Source: Lunularia cruciata
Taxonomy: Eukaryota; Streptophyta; Marchantiopsida; Lunulariales; Lunulariaceae
DNA: 64,000 bases
Assembly (NCBI GenBank): GCA_948567375.1
Contig: OX419759.1
Location: forward strand, 59,176,593-59,240,592
Direction: 5' to 3'
Positions 11,642 to 23,999 of the stretch are shown here, one piece after another. Position 1 is the first letter of the stretch. Every line of letters begins with the position of its first letter. The notes beneath the pieces were generated by a model, which was not told where the DNA came from, did not search any database, and saw only the letters and a list, made by a program, of their open reading frames with translations. The position numbers and the translations under genes were made by a program.

Positions 11642-13493
11642 TCATGCACAGTTGGTGGGTGAGGATATCTTATTCAAAGTATCATGGTCCAATGCCACAT
11701 AGTATCTTGTCACCCAGTCGATGAGCTCATCGATCATCATTGCAGCCACTTTGTGCTGAAAAGACTGAATAGCATTGAAGTAGCCCAAATCCAACACATT
11801 GGTGTCAAGGTTTTTTGGTAGCTGTTCCATCATCATCATCAAGATTGTGTTCTTTTACTTTGGTGGCAGCTTCACAGAAACTCATATTGTCTGGTTTGAA
11901 ATGAGGTCCTACATTATCGGCCTGAATGAACACCCTCTGCATAGTACCTTGAGTTTTGCGACCTGCTACAGGCCACTTGTTGTGAATGGCAACAAGCTCT
12001 TTGTCAATCATGTACTTGCGATAAACATCATGATCAACATAATCACCCTAGTACCATACTTGTCAAGCCATTTGTAGTGTCGCATCTAGATTGCTTGGAC
12101 ATTGGAGTTGCAGTGATAGTAGTTAGAGGTATTTTAGCAATCACTCATAGACTACTTTCTGACAATCAGATTTTGTGTTCGGGGTACTGACTTCATGGTG
12201 GGGCCCACCATCACTTTGTACCGTTTGCACCGTTGGGTGTGCCGTCGATGGGACCTTTAGGCTTTCAGACCTAGCTTGAGTCCAGGGATATTTTTTCAAA
12301 GTGCAGCTCTAGAGAGTTCAATTCTCTAATGTTGAGCCTTCGAGTTCCTGGCTATGGTGGACAGAGGCCGGCGAGCGTCACCTGGATTCTCTTAGCTAGA
12401 GTGGGTGTGGCTTGACTATGATCAGTGCACAGTTATTGGCAGTTCATAGAGTACTGATCTCATAAATCATAAATCAAGTACTGATCTGAGTTGAGTTGAT
12501 TTGAATGGTATAAATGAATTGGTTATTGTGGCACTTTAGGGTCTATGTATGACTTATGTGTGAGTTATGTGTCCATAGTGTATGATGCTGACAATGATGT
12601 ATGTTGTGTAGCAATGTATATATGCAGGACAAACTACAATGGGGGCAATGTTTGCTTGAACACTTGGTAGGCTCTTCGTAGACAAATGGGAAGAGGCTGA
12701 GTTTACCATCAAACAAATGGTTTTTATTGTGATAGTGACAAGGGCTAGGAATTGCTGTGGTGAACATTACCTTGGTAAGGAATCTTTTGCTTTTGATACA
12801 ACGCTTTAGAGATGGCTCATCATTTGTGAGATAATACTTCATGATGTAAAACCACTTCTTGTCGACATGACATGATTTTACATGTTGTTGAACAACTCAA
12901 TCTTGGGTCATTGATGATAGTTGCAAATGGGTCAAACAATACTAGATGTGTGCTTACTTGTTTTCCTTAGTAAAAAATGGTTTGACAACATATGAATGAG
13001 CTTGGATCTTGCATTCCTTAAGATAGGCTTGCATGACACTATATGTTTCACCCAAAGCATGCACCAAGGAACAAAGCAAAGATTACTGATTGATTGGGAT
13101 ATTTTTCATCTTATCGGTATCAATTTCAATCTTTTTGTGCCCAACACTTCCAGCCTTATGAGCCTTATGATTGACAACAATGCTGCCTTCTTGAAGAGAA
13201 CTTTGCACTTGATGCCACATAGAGCTGACTGTCTTGGTGCTGGTGCTAAATTTGCCGGCCGCTTCAACAAGGGTAGCATGTTTAAATTTTCCATTTTCAC
13301 TGCACGATAGCAGATGATGGTACATGGCTTGATGTTGATCATTGGTAAGCTCTTTGCTAGCATAATGGTTAAACATTGTTACAAAATTGGCATTTAAAAA
13401 AAGATTAAGTGATTCCAAACTAGATGTTGTTCTTATAATTGAAAAACACTCAAAATTAAATTTAAGAACACTCAAAATTGAATTAGAAAACAC
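11642..13493 (-). pseudogene. Mariner-like transposase, split and decayed
   Basis: Reading on the minus strand from 13493: an N-terminal helix-turn-helix region around LTNDQHQAMYHHLL and KTVSSMWHQVQ, then a VGHKKIEID segment (to about 13083), all in the order of plant MLE transposases. After a stop, further conserved pieces follow: the first acidic motif VDKKWFYIM, the KSKRFLTKVMF and FVYEEPTK blocks (12840-12640). Beyond the retroelement insertion come the second acidic motif QADNVGPH and the third, LDTNVLDLGYFNAIQ (12011-11642). All three catalytic aspartates of the DD39D type can be seen, but there are several stops and frame changes plus the insertion, so no active protein is possible. 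Confidence 0.88.
12061..12631 (+). mobile_element. Internally deleted or solo derivative of the DNMT-element family
   Basis: Begins TGTCAAGCCATTTGTAG and ends GCAGGACA, the same outer limits as the element at 32773-42568. It matches A1 (32773-33038), then the first part of that element's leader (to about 12500, equal to about 33200), then after a short unmatched spacer jumps to the B repeat (about 12525-12631, equal to 42089-42195). It therefore lacks all coding sequence. It could be a solo LTR if the family LTR is really A-leader-B, or a deletion derivative. Flanks (TACT left, AACT right) are only partly alike. It is visibly more diverged than A1 is from A2, so it is older or from another subfamily. 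Confidence 0.75.
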
Positions 13494-13596
13494 TCAAAAT
13501 TGAATTTAGAGGGCTCATTCAAGAAAATCTATTTTTAGAACTATTTGTTAATTTACTTATTTTTTAAAGTGAAAAACTAAAACCAATTGGAGGGAG

Positions 13597-14625
13597 TATA
13601 CATTAGGAGGTTTCAATTAAGAATTGATGAATTTTTATGGGCAGTGGATTGACATTTATAAGAGAAATTTACAATAATTATAAATCATTGTCTCTAAAAA
13701 TGAATCACTATTATAAAATGATTTAGGGGTGATGGAAAATGCTTAGGGTGTTTCAGCTTAAAAATTTATCATTGAATGATTGAGTTTGTTAGTGAGTCAT
13801 TACAAGAGGACTATGTGATAAGAAGATAAATTATTAGTGCAATATCCATACAATAGTGTTAGTGAGGTCATTACAAGAGTATTAAGTGACAATAAGAATA
13901 AAATTTAAGGTAATAATTATAAAAAAGGTTCCACATATGTGAAGAAGAGCATGTGAACCAAATTGTCAAGATAATAAAACTAGGAATTGTTATGCATAAG
14001 AGGAAGAACACGAGACAAAAAGTGAGGAAGAACAAACATTTGAAAATTCTTCCCCACTCCAAGATGGGTGAATTTGTTCACTTTCAAAACCATTTGATGA
14101 TTTTTCCCTAAGCTAGATAAGAGACAAATGAGTCAGATATTTTAATTTCTTTGTTGGAATTGATAGTCACATCCACCATCAAACCCAAACACAAACTCTT
14201 GAATGTCAAATAGAGGAAGAGTGCCACCAAACTTCCATTCTACAATTCCACAATACCATTTCTATGAGTGGGGTCTTCCCATCCTTTTTTTTCCAACACG
14301 GTTGCCTTTTTATCTTTTCTATGAGTGAATATTATAATTTTTCTCCTCATTTCATTTCTTCTTCCATTTCTCCTTGTGGTGAGTCACTTTTTGCGCTCCT
14401 TCCATCACCAAGATTCCAAGAGCTTCTTAAAATGGTGTTTTTGGTACCTAATGCGAGTGCAAAGTGAAGCACAACAAACATAGGTTCCAAATAAAAAAAG
14501 TAATAATAATAATAATTCCTCATTATTATGCAAAAATATTATATTTTGGAAGATTTGGAGCATTTCAATCAAATCCACAATGGTAATTCTAAAAAACTAA
14601 TGCAAAAAAGTATCACTTTTAATTA
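13597..14625. other. AT-rich DNA with a partial short-repeat copy
   Basis: No gene was recognised. At 14268-14312 the string GGGGTCTTCCCATCC and a degenerate ACGCGG-TGCC block match the right half of the dispersed short repeat seen at 5138 and 11265. The rest holds only short ORFs. Confidence 0.45.
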
Positions 14626-15790
14626 CATTGCCACCTATCCTGTGTGGCATGGGAGAGGATTCATACCTTTGATGACAAGAGACAAATTGTACAAAAGTGT
14701 GCATGGTATATGAAGTCCTACAAGGATGCAAGAGCATTGAAGAACAATAGTACATGTGAAGTGCTCACAAACAAAGACTTATTAATGGGGATGGGGAAAT
14801 ACATGACAATTAAATCTTCCATGTCCTCACTAAAACCAATGGAATTTGATGTTTGGAGGTTGGGAAATATATCTATCCTTGCACCTCATTACTATTAGTG
14901 TTAGAGACAAGGCTCATATTTTGGATGGGATGTGGCTTGATGGGTATAATAGAGAAAAACTTCCCATAGAGGATAATTTGGTGAGGTTTCTCCCACATTG
15001 GCCTTGGATTCAATTATATTTACTTTTACTATCTTGAGTACACAAGGGCTACAAGAAAATTCTTTTCATGGGCTTGAATAGGAGAGCCGGGCTAGTTCAA
15101 GGTATGTCTCAAGAATACATGAAGATGCTCCAAGAATGCATGAAGGTGAAGATGTTACTCCATGGGTGATAACCAAAAGAACAAAGGAAAAGTTCCTATT
15201 CAAAGAAGCTAGAATAGAGGAAATTTGAAAAGTAAGAACAAAAGAGTAGATCATATCACAAAGAATGAAAGAGTGAAAGTGAATCCCAAAATCCCAAAAC
15301 AAGAGAAAGATCGCTAAAGTGAATCTCTAGGATGACACCTACCATTGCTAGGTTATTGTAGGATTTGGCTCATCAAGTAAATAGAAGAGCAAGTCAATAG
15401 AAGCTAGAGAGAGATGAAAAATAGTTAAATTGATGCTCAAAAGATAGCAAAGATGGAGAAGCCCAAGTACCTTATTGAAGCCAAGAAGATAAAAGTTGAG
15501 TTGGAGAAGATATCTTAGACCAAGAAAATATGATAGAGAAATACTTCAAATCAAGGAAAGAAATGAAAAATCTAAAATGTTTTTACTCAATGACTCTTGG
15601 ATTAGCAGGGACAAGAAAGATTCTAAGGGAATAAAGAGTATAATAACTACACTATCCAAGAAGATTCACAACAACATGGTGGTAGTAGTTACACAATTGA
15701 TCTTAAATTCCTAGCTATAGATTGCACCCCTTGTGCAAGTCAAAATGATAGTGACAATTATGAGATGTAAACCAATAAATGACAAATTTT
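14626..15790 (+). pseudogene. Degenerate copy 1 of a repeated coiled-coil coding sequence
   Basis: Fragments across frames encode WERIHTFDDK, CAWYMKSYKDA (14644-14898) and, further on, Lys/Glu-rich coiled-coil-like stretches (about 15400-15600). A related copy lies at 19558-20560: both share a YMKSYK-type segment, a motif around TTATCTTGAGTAC, a Lys/Glu-rich helix and a downstream CATGTGCAAGT-like tail. The helical part resembles the C-terminal half of Myb/trihelix-like ORF1 proteins of PIF/Harbinger elements, but that is inference. Many stops make it non-functional. Confidence 0.4.
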
Positions 15791-17346
15791 CATACATGAT
15801 TTCATGAATTTCATACATTTTGATTATGAATTGCTTTTTTTTGTGTTATAAATTGCATTTGGTTTGGTTTGTGTCATAAAATGTATATTTCAAAATATAT
15901 GTTTCCCCAATCACATTGGGATGCAAACCAATTTAGCATTGATAAGTTTTTTGATTAATTCATTCCGTACTCCATTGACTTATCTCATCTCCTGTATCAA
16001 ATAATCCCAAACAAGCTAGAAGTCAAGAACAAGCAGGGAAGAAATGCAAAAAGGAACAAGTATGAACTTTTGAGTGAATTTTGCACAAAAATGCATTGTT
16101 GAAATGCATTGTTGTGTGCTTAGTCTACAAAATGTGTGTGGGTGTGATCACAAAAGAGGTGTAGGATGGAAGGTTTGTGTAGCAAGCATGGAGTGCAATG
16201 CAACAAAAGCTGCGATATCTGAAGTATGCACAATATGGATAGGGTGTGGTAAGAAGCCTCTTGAGAGTTAAATCAAACATAAGTTAAATCCACAAAAAAA
16301 GAATTTTTATAATATAAATTACAATGTAGGACTTGTGCTCACAAGCACAAGTGAACCAAAATGCCACTCTTATGGTTGAGTTTATTTATACATGTATTTT
16401 CATGAGTGAATATAACATGAGCATAATATAAGTAAAGCGTGAGTGAACCTAAATTCCACTCTTTAATGAGTTTATTAAGTGTCACTCTTTATGAGGTTGA
16501 GTTTATAGATTATGTAATCCATGGGTAGAATAGAGATACACAGTTTTTTTTACAAGTACTGATAAAAGAAAAACTGTCTAAACTTGAATGCACCATTATA
16601 CTATATATAGGCAAAAGCATAGGAAGGTGTGTTAAGTTATAAAAGGAAGATAACATATTATGGATGTATTAGGTGAAGACTCCTATAAAGTTACGTTAAT
16701 TCAAAAAAGATAATGAAGTAGGTGGAAGATGCAAAGCATGCCATGTGGAAGTTTCTTTGGCAAGTCCAAAATGGTTTAACATTTTGGAACCCATTATGAT
16801 AATTTCACTCATTTCACTCCTATGTTGATTAATGAAGCAATTTGAAATCCCATGATGAATTTGGATATGCTTTTATTAGAAAAATTTCTTCTCCTTCCTA
16901 TTGTTCCCATTTGCAAAATGGTGTAGGAGATGTTTGAGTGGTAAGCAATACTAAGGCATAACTATAATGGGAAAAGTAGAAAAATTGAGTGCAATTCCAT
17001 CCGAATGCAACAAATCAATAGATTGACAAGAAATAGAGGAGGTTGAACAATGTAAACCATTTGTGTCTCAAGTCCAGATACAATTTCCAATTCTCAAAGT
17101 GAGAGTGTCAATCTCATTCCCAAAAACAAGGGTATTTCTTCTCTCTCAATTGGTAAATTTAAGGAGCTTTTGAAGAAGACTGTCTCATCAATGCCTCCCA
17201 CCACCACTCCTCCAACCATAATAAACAAAGCAAAGCTTGATGAGGATCAATTCCAAACGATAGCTCATCATTATACACAAATTATAGACTACTTGGAAGA
17301 TGAGGATCAATTTGTGCAAATTTAAGAGGGAATTGTAAAAATCTAG
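15791..17346. other. Non-coding or eroded sequence left of the pogo element
   Basis: Mostly AT-rich. A short readable stretch just before the pogo insertion (about 17100-17325; contains SIGKFKELLKKTV and a DEDQF repeat) may belong to the coding remnant that resumes at 19558 on the far side of the pogo element. No other feature is supported. Confidence 0.35.
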
Positions 17347-17348
17347 TA

Positions 17349-19541
17349 CAGAGTTATCCCTTGATATAGTGATACCTTGTTATAGTGACTTCCTTGATAT
17401 AGTGATAGTATTTCTAGAACAATTGCAATTTGTATCGGAGACGATAGAAAATAGTGATAGGGTGTCATTATTTACCAATGGTGACAGATGGTGGCCACCC
17501 TAGTGCAGTGTCACTATATCAAGGAAGTGTGTTTATAGTGCAAAAAAGTCATGTGCAAAGAAGTTGGCATTCAAACTTTATTAAAAATGATCGTTTCTAA
17601 AGCTAGAAAAAGGACTTAGTAGAAGATTGCTTCATATTCTCCAACTTGGTGATGCTTTGGTCCTTTGCAAGACATTTTTGGAGCTGGTAAAGAGCCTGAT
17701 GCAAATCATTATTGACGGAAAATTTTGATGAGTATGATGACAAAGGCGCCAAATAGGATAGATAATTTAGCACGTCTTTGACACTTGCAAGATTAGTCTC
17801 AACTGAGACAAGATCCACAATATTGCCATTGTTGTCAGAATCAGTAGGCAGTATGAGGTTGCTAGACAAGATCAGAACACTCTTGATGATCTCAGTCTCA
17901 TCAATTTCTGAACTGTCTGTGGGTTCATCCTTGTCAAAGTCAGTCAATTTTGACATGTCTCCTATAATACCAAGCGAGTCCGCCAAGACATCATGCATTT
18001 GGATAGAGGACATCATATTAACTAGATCAACAACAACATTGTCATCTTTGCTAAAGGATGGAGCAAGGAAATCAATATTATTGTTGGAATTTGCAGCAAT
18101 GTCCAACGGTAGGACATTTGCCTTTAAGAAGCATCATCGGATGGTATTTTCAGAAATGTTATCATGGGCCTCCTGAAGCCAGTGAAGAACATTTTTCATA
18201 TGTGTGTGTTGGTTAATTGTAAAATGGTTCATGGGCATTTCATCATGTGAGCATTGCCACAACTTATATTCACTAAGTGGTGAGCAAAGCATTGCCTTGT
18301 GATACCTTACCTTTAGTGAGAAAATGATCCACTAATCTAGTGGTTGGCAATCGCTCATTGTGTTTGGTGGGAAAAATAGGATTGTAATTGCTTCAAAGGT
18401 GAATGACGTCTGTGCGGAACCTGCTATGTCCAACACTTTTGCAGCAAAGATGTGTGAGTTGCAATTGTCAAGTAGAATGTAGGAATGTGTTCACCTTCTT
18501 AATGCTTCTTGATTGATTCTATGGACAAGGTGCAACATAGAAGATCCATCTTGCCATGCCTTGGCCTGATGGTTATAAACTACATTGAATGTTTTGTTGA
18601 TGTCTATGCCTTTAAGAGTGCGAGGCTGTTTTGACTTCCTGATCACTTGACCGGTTAGTTTTTCATTGCATTCACAATTGAGGTGACCGTAATGTAATCT
18701 TTGCATTGCTTTACTCCCCAACCATCATTGTTAATGGTCACATATGTTCATGAAGATGTGGTGTGATGTTGGAGAGCAGTTTCATTGTATTCCAAATATC
18801 CTTCAATGGCATGTTTTCCAAATGCTTGTGAATATCAACATGCAGCCTGTCAATTGCTATTGTGTTTGTTAAATTATGCTCATTGCAATGTCACCTATTG
18901 GGAGTCCCCTTACAAGCAAGAAATTTTTGAAGCCATCCATTTGACGCCTTGAAGGCAACTAAATAATCCTTAAGCATGAGAGTAAAACCACCCTCATATT
19001 TGCTCAGTATTTTGTCTCAAAATTCTAGAGCCTTGGCCTAAAGGACCTCTCCGGTGACATTGAGATTTGGTGCGTTGATCTCAACTCAAACATGACATTG
19101 ATGCAGCATATTTTTGAGAGTGTTTGAGCTAGATGTCCTCAGGCTCTTTTTGGACCTGCTGATTGCTGACTTCTTGATCTCGGCCTTGATTAGTTCAGAT
19201 TTTTTCAAGATGTTGTTCACCATAGGCCATGACACTCTAAAGTGAAGAGCAGCTTCAACTTAGGACTTCCAAGCTTTGACAAAATTAACCACTTTCAACT
19301 TCTAACTCAGACTCATCCTTGCTCTACTTTTGCACTTCTTACTAGAGTTTGTCATCTATTTCAATTCTACTATAGGAGCATAATGCTTTATGAAATGAAT
19401 TGGGGTCCCCTCACAACAGACCAACAGTAGTTATCCGTCACAAAGAATGTCATAGAGTTGTACTTGTTATAGGGACACCCATGATATAGTGACACCTAGA
19501 TGCCACACCAATAGGTATCACTATATTGAGGGATAACTCTG
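17349..19541 (-). mobile_element. pogo/Tigger-type Tc1-mariner element with TIRs
   Basis: The left end starts CAGAGTTATCCCTTGATATA (17349) and the right end is its inverse, TATATTGAGGGATAACTCTG (ending 19541); the inverted repeats match at all but two of about 28 positions. TA flanks both sides (17347-17348, 19542-19543). Copies of a GTGTCACTATATCA-like motif recur inside each end (around 17380-17420, 17505-17525 and 19480-19530), as subterminal repeats. Length is 2193 bp. The element codes on the minus strand for a pogo/Tigger (DDE_1, CENP-B-like) transposase. Confidence 0.88.
17603..19300 (-). pseudogene. pogo/Tigger-like transposase, decayed
   Basis: Minus-strand frames contain, in order, a CENP-B-like DNA-binding region with an ASNGWLQKFLACKG motif (about 19000-18900), then CNEKLTGQVIRKSKQPR, KGIDINKTFNVVY and KAWQDGSSM (18721-18491), then LLDNCNSH (about 18450, second catalytic Asp), FFPPNTMSDCQPLD (about 18350, third Asp) and the ENTIRxCF motif near 18140, followed by an acidic C-terminal tail (18106-17603). 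These are the landmarks of Tigger transposases in proper order. Several stops (for example at 18491, just after QPLD, and within ENTIR) disable it. Confidence 0.82.
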
Positions 19542-19557
19542 TACATGACATCTACTC

Positions 19558-20560
19558 ACATGGCTATTTACTTAGTGGGGTATGGTAGAGAGATTCCCTT
19601 CATCCATGATAGGTGAGAAACTGTACAAGAAGTATGCATGCTATATGAAATCATATAAAAAGGCAAGTGATTATGCATGACATGTGTCTTCATCTTGACA
19701 AGATGAATACTATGTCTTGAAACAAAGCAAAGTTTTTACCACCCATGCTTGTTAGTATGTAAATGAGGAACAATATTAATGTAGGTGAAAGTGTGGACCA
19801 TAGAAAGGAGATGTGGATCATTGTTGAGGAGGAGGAATATCTTGGATAAGAGGACATTCCTATTTCCACTACCACTACCACTACCACACAAGCATTTCCT
19901 CTTGATTCATTACTTGAGTCAGGTCCTTTTATTATCTTGAGTACCCAAGGAGTTGAGATATGTTTGGAAGACTATATATATGAGCTAGAAGAAGAGAGTT
20001 CTGATAACTCTAATCCAATTTCCTTCAACATGGATGAGATTAAAAAAGGAGAGAAAGAAGAAGTCAAGGATAAAGATCATGAGATGAAGCATAAGAGAGT
20101 AAAAAGGGAAAAAAAGGGAATTCAAAGATAACATCTATAGTTTCTTTTTCTCAAGATTTGGCTAAGATCACCACCATGAAGATGGAAACCATAGAAGCAA
20201 GAGATAGATGCAAATTAGCCAAAATTGAAGCACTCAAAACGGCCAAGATGGAGAACATTTGGATGAAACTAGAAGAACGAGTTGAGATAGAAAAGATTAA
20301 ACTTGGAGTAGAGAAGAAGTTATGTGAGCAAAAAAGTAGATCCAAGGCAAAAGAACTTGGATTCAAAGAGAGGAAAACAAAGTCCAAGAGATTCTACTCC
20401 ATGACCTTAGAATTAACCAAGCAAGGAAAGACCTTTGATGAGATAAGAAACATTATCATTATATTTTTTTAAGATAAATTCAAATCCTTACAAAAGTTTA
20501 AGCAACGATCCTAAATTTCTAATACCAGATAATAATAGCCCATGTGCAAGTGCAAATGAT
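19558..20560 (+). pseudogene. Degenerate copy 2 of the repeated coiled-coil coding sequence
   Basis: Homologous to 14626-15790. The best preserved parts are an acidic stretch LEDYIYELEEESSD (19937-20131) and a 104-codon helix-rich ORF (20158-20472) dense in Lys/Glu/Met, ending with a SMTLELTKQGKTF segment like the C-terminal helix of Myb-type ORF1 proteins of PIF/Harbinger elements. The Harbinger transposase remnant at 21.9-22.9 kb on the opposite strand makes a shared two-gene element plausible, but its ends were not found. Confidence 0.4.
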
Positions 20561-21940
20561 ACTAGTAGAGACACTTTTATATAACTCTATATGAGTGATT
20601 GCAAACTTACTAAAAGTGATCATTCTGTTTTATTTTGAGTTTTATTCCAAATAAGTGTCCAATAAGTGAAGCCAATTTATGGAATGGTATACATTCATGT
20701 ATGCTTGTGTGCGTTGGATTGCATTGGGAACCATTATAGTGTGTGTTGGACTGCATGATATGTTGTATACTAGGGCACATTGGTATGCAATGTAGCATGC
20801 ACTAATGTATTCTTTATCTGGTCAAATTAAGGTGTGGATTCTAGTGTGCATAAAAGTGCATTAGGAATAGGCTTGGGTGTATGCTTCTTTGCACTTGTTG
20901 GGCTTGTATGCAAGGGTCCATGATAAGGTTGTGGGATGTAGTATTATGTGTGTTTGGTGTGAGCTTTGAATGATACAAGAAATTCATGGGAAATATCTCT
21001 TCCTTGAGTCATCTATTTTCTCTCTTCCCTACCTCTCTTTTGCTCTCCCTCAAAATTTCTTCCTGACTCTACTCCTTCTTTTGGCATCCTTAATGTCCTT
21101 CTAACTCTTGTGCCCTTGCAATTATCTCTCAAAATTCATCTCAAATTTCTCTTGTTGTCACAATGGTCTCTTGTTCTTTTTCCTTATTCATTGTCCTCAA
21201 AATCTCTTCTAACTACTTTGCCCTCTTCAACTATGTCAATTCATCCTCAAAAGTTCTCTTGGTTCTTGCCTTCACAAACTATCTCTTCTCCAACCTCCCA
21301 AACTCTCTCTAATATTATCCCTGCTCTTAGCAAAATAAATACTTGAGAATGTTCTTTTCTTCAACCTAGACCCTAATTTTATACATCTTCATTGGAGTGC
21401 CTCTCTCAATGTAAGGTTGAAAGAATCCTTAACATCCATGTCCTTTCCAAGGCACAATTTCTAAAATTGACAGTGATCTCTCACGTGACATCTAATAGAC
21501 ACCCATTTGATTGGGACTCTCACATGATACTTGGCATGGCCACAACCAATGCATACCAAGAACTATGGGGTTACTCCAACACACACCATGACCCCCTAAC
21601 ACACCATAAAAACCCCCCAATGCACACCTGCATATACCAAAAACATTTATGTTTTGAATCTTCCTATGTTCAACTCATACTATTGCACATAAGCAGATAG
21701 AAATGCATTCTATCTTGAACCTTCTAATAATTTCAAAACATATCATGCAAGAAAACATAATAAAATTTGAGAAAAACACAGAGTGCCAAATTTTTATTAC
21801 CTTGCATCTTCAAAGTATTTCTTCAAATATATCATGCAAAAAAAAGGATGATATTTGAGCAAACATGATGATGAAACATATTATGCAAGAAAACACAATG
21901 GCATCTGAAACAAACATGGAAGGCACATCTTTTTTTCTTC
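20561..21940. other. Eroded spacer, GT-rich then CT/AC-rich
   Basis: 20690-20960 is strongly GT-rich with recurring TGCAT/TTGG words; 21530-21660 is AC-rich with the inverse words (TGCATACCAA, AACACACACC). 21000-21350 is pyrimidine-rich. AACATAT-ATGCAAGAAAACA recurs at about 21738 and 21879. No gene is supported; the ORF at 21110-21346 reflects the pyrimidine bias. Confidence 0.35.
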
Positions 21941-21949
21941 ATGGAATTA

Positions 21950-22940
21950 AAAGTCCACTAGATTGTAGATTGAAAATAAGATAGTGACACAATACTCTAT
22001 TGTTAATTTCTTCTATGCCTTGTTAAAGACCACGTAGAAGAACATGGTCTATCCCTTCAATGAACCCACCATCTTCCTCAAACCATATATTGGAATGATA
22101 AATTAAAATTTAAGTAAAATTATACATATAAAGATCCACTTCAATAAATGACCATTTCTACTTGGATCCTTGAGTTGGACTTCCAATTCTCTTTATGAAT
22201 GCCAATGTGATTTTAGCACTCCTATAAAATGCTCATTTACTACACAATTTTGGGGTACATATTTGTTGAAAAGGCATTTGTACTCTCTTTGGGCTTTCTT
22301 GAAAGATTACACTAGGTGATTCATTGTGATGTAACTTAAATGGCCTAAGAAATATTCATTGCATGCAAAAGAGTTGAAACCTTCTCTACAATTCAATTCA
22401 CCCCATAATGGAGATTTCTTTAAGCAGATCATGTCATGACATGACCTTGGCATTCTCGTGAATACAACACAAAAAAGAGAGTTTTCATAATCAATATGAG
22501 TACCAAAATCAAATCATGATCGCTCTAAACAAACAAAAATGCATATCCAGAGCATATAATAAAAACACAACTAAAACTCACAATCCCTTACCTCCCATAA
22601 AATGTATTATTCTTCTTTTATCATCATAGATAAGATGCATACTAATCAAATAAAAGCTCTTGTGTCTATAATAAAATTCTCTATCCATTGTAGGTTGAGA
22701 TGCAAATGGAAATAATGTTTCATTTTCTAGTTCCTCTCAATTGAGGAATCCCTTTTGAGAAAATATTACTAATATTATTCTTCTTTCCTCACATTTTGGC
22801 CACTCCACCTTCCTCCTAAAAAAAGATAGAATGGCAATCATGACTTGGTTAGTGAATTCAATGGTTGATTTGTCACTAGTTCCACAATCTTCTATATTTG
22901 CTTCTGCTCTTGTACTACACACTATAGATTTTGCTATTTT
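21950..22940 (-). pseudogene. PIF/Harbinger-type transposase remnant
   Basis: On the minus strand: KSTIEFTNQVMIAI followed by VEWPKCEERR and a KGF motif (22922-22740), then PTMDREFYYRHKSF with LIYDDKRRI (to about 22620), and lower down EYFLGHLSYIT (about 22360) and NEHFIGVLKSHW (about 22230). That order and wording match the DDE_4 transposases of plant Harbinger elements (helix-turn-helix, EERR, the D-x-E-x-Y segment, the EY-L-x-D-x-A-Y region here with Asp replaced by His, and the ER-x-I-G-x-L-K region). Several stops and frame changes make it dead. Termini were not located. Confidence 0.68.
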
Positions 22941-23985
22941 CTCCTGGAGTTGTCTACAAATACTACACTACAACATATTTTTCTACTCTTGTGCATTAAA
23001 TTTCATTAAAAGGAAGGCCACAACTCATCCTTACTAGACCTAGATTATCCATCAATATCAATCATTTCCTTCAATATCATACCTTTTGTAACCCTAGCAC
23101 CACTCCTTATCAAAAGGTAGAGAGTAGAAAATGACATTGAAGGAAACTTGGAATCAAATTGGGAACCTTATGCTTCCACCAACAATTGGGGATCTCAGAT
23201 CTTGGAAATATCATGAGGAAGTAAAAAAATCTAAACCAAGTCTCAAGAACTTAAAAATGGAGCAATCAAGGACCTCATACATTGCAAGATATTGGGGACT
23301 GAAAATATTTGGACCAACAAGGAAGGTCAAAAAGGTCAAAAGCATAAACTCAAATCTAATAACTCAACTCATCAACAAACATTGAAGGTGGAAATTGCCA
23401 AACAACCATGTGTGATTCAAGTTTCAACTTTCAATTGAGTGCATCACATGCAATCCAAGTTTCAAATCTTGATGGAGGGAGTCATACTCTTAATAATGGA
23501 GAGATTATTAGATAAATTAATACTTAGGGAGGATCTTGTAAAAATAGGTAAAATTTTATGTGTCATGATTTTCATTGCCCTTAAAGCTTCATAGAATCCT
23601 TTTTTTTGCCCATAAAAATTTCTAAAAGTTGAGTTTTGAATGCACATAATTTTTATGAATTGCCCATAAATAATTTTATGGATATTTATGGATACCTGTA
23701 AAGTTATAATCAAACCTCCAATTGTTATGGATTGTGCAAGATGTGAACCAAAAAAGAAGCCTAGTTGCAATTAAGCAAGGAAAGACTAGACTAAGCAAGA
23801 ACTGGTAGGTTTCTTGATTCGTCAACTAATGTTGATCTGTTAACGGGTTCTCCTAAGCTTTTGCTTTTATATCCCTTCATTACTCATGTGCACCAAGATG
23901 CCAAGATTTAAGGTTAAGGTTTGAGGGTTTAGTTGGTTTTGTGACATCATCACCTCCTCAAGTGATATCTTTTGGATGGAGTGAG
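22941..23985. other. AT-rich spacer
   Basis: Includes a short ORF (23131-23385) of no known family. Part of it may be the LTR or flank at the 3' side of the minus-strand chromovirus that ends near 23990, but no polypurine tract or matching LTR could be identified. Confidence 0.35.
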
Positions 23986-23999
23986 TGATATCTAGATAT

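Larger units (their letters stand above)
11408..13596 (-). mobile_element. Plant mariner-like element (MLE), interrupted
   Basis: The ends are inverted: the left begins CTCCCTCTCTCT at 11408 and the right ends ATTGGAGGGAG at 13596; both carry the CTCCCTC start typical of plant mariner/Stowaway termini. TA dinucleotides flank both (11406-11407 and 13597-13598), the canonical target duplication. The inside codes on the minus strand for a Soymar-type transposase. A 571-bp retroelement derivative sits inside at 12061-12631, so the MLE itself is about 1.6 kb and predates that insertion. Stops and frame changes show it is inactive. Confidence 0.85.

Noticed and set aside
21110..21346. 78-codon ORF rich in Ser and Leu
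   Set aside because: It results from pyrimidine-rich sequence; no domain or conservation clue.
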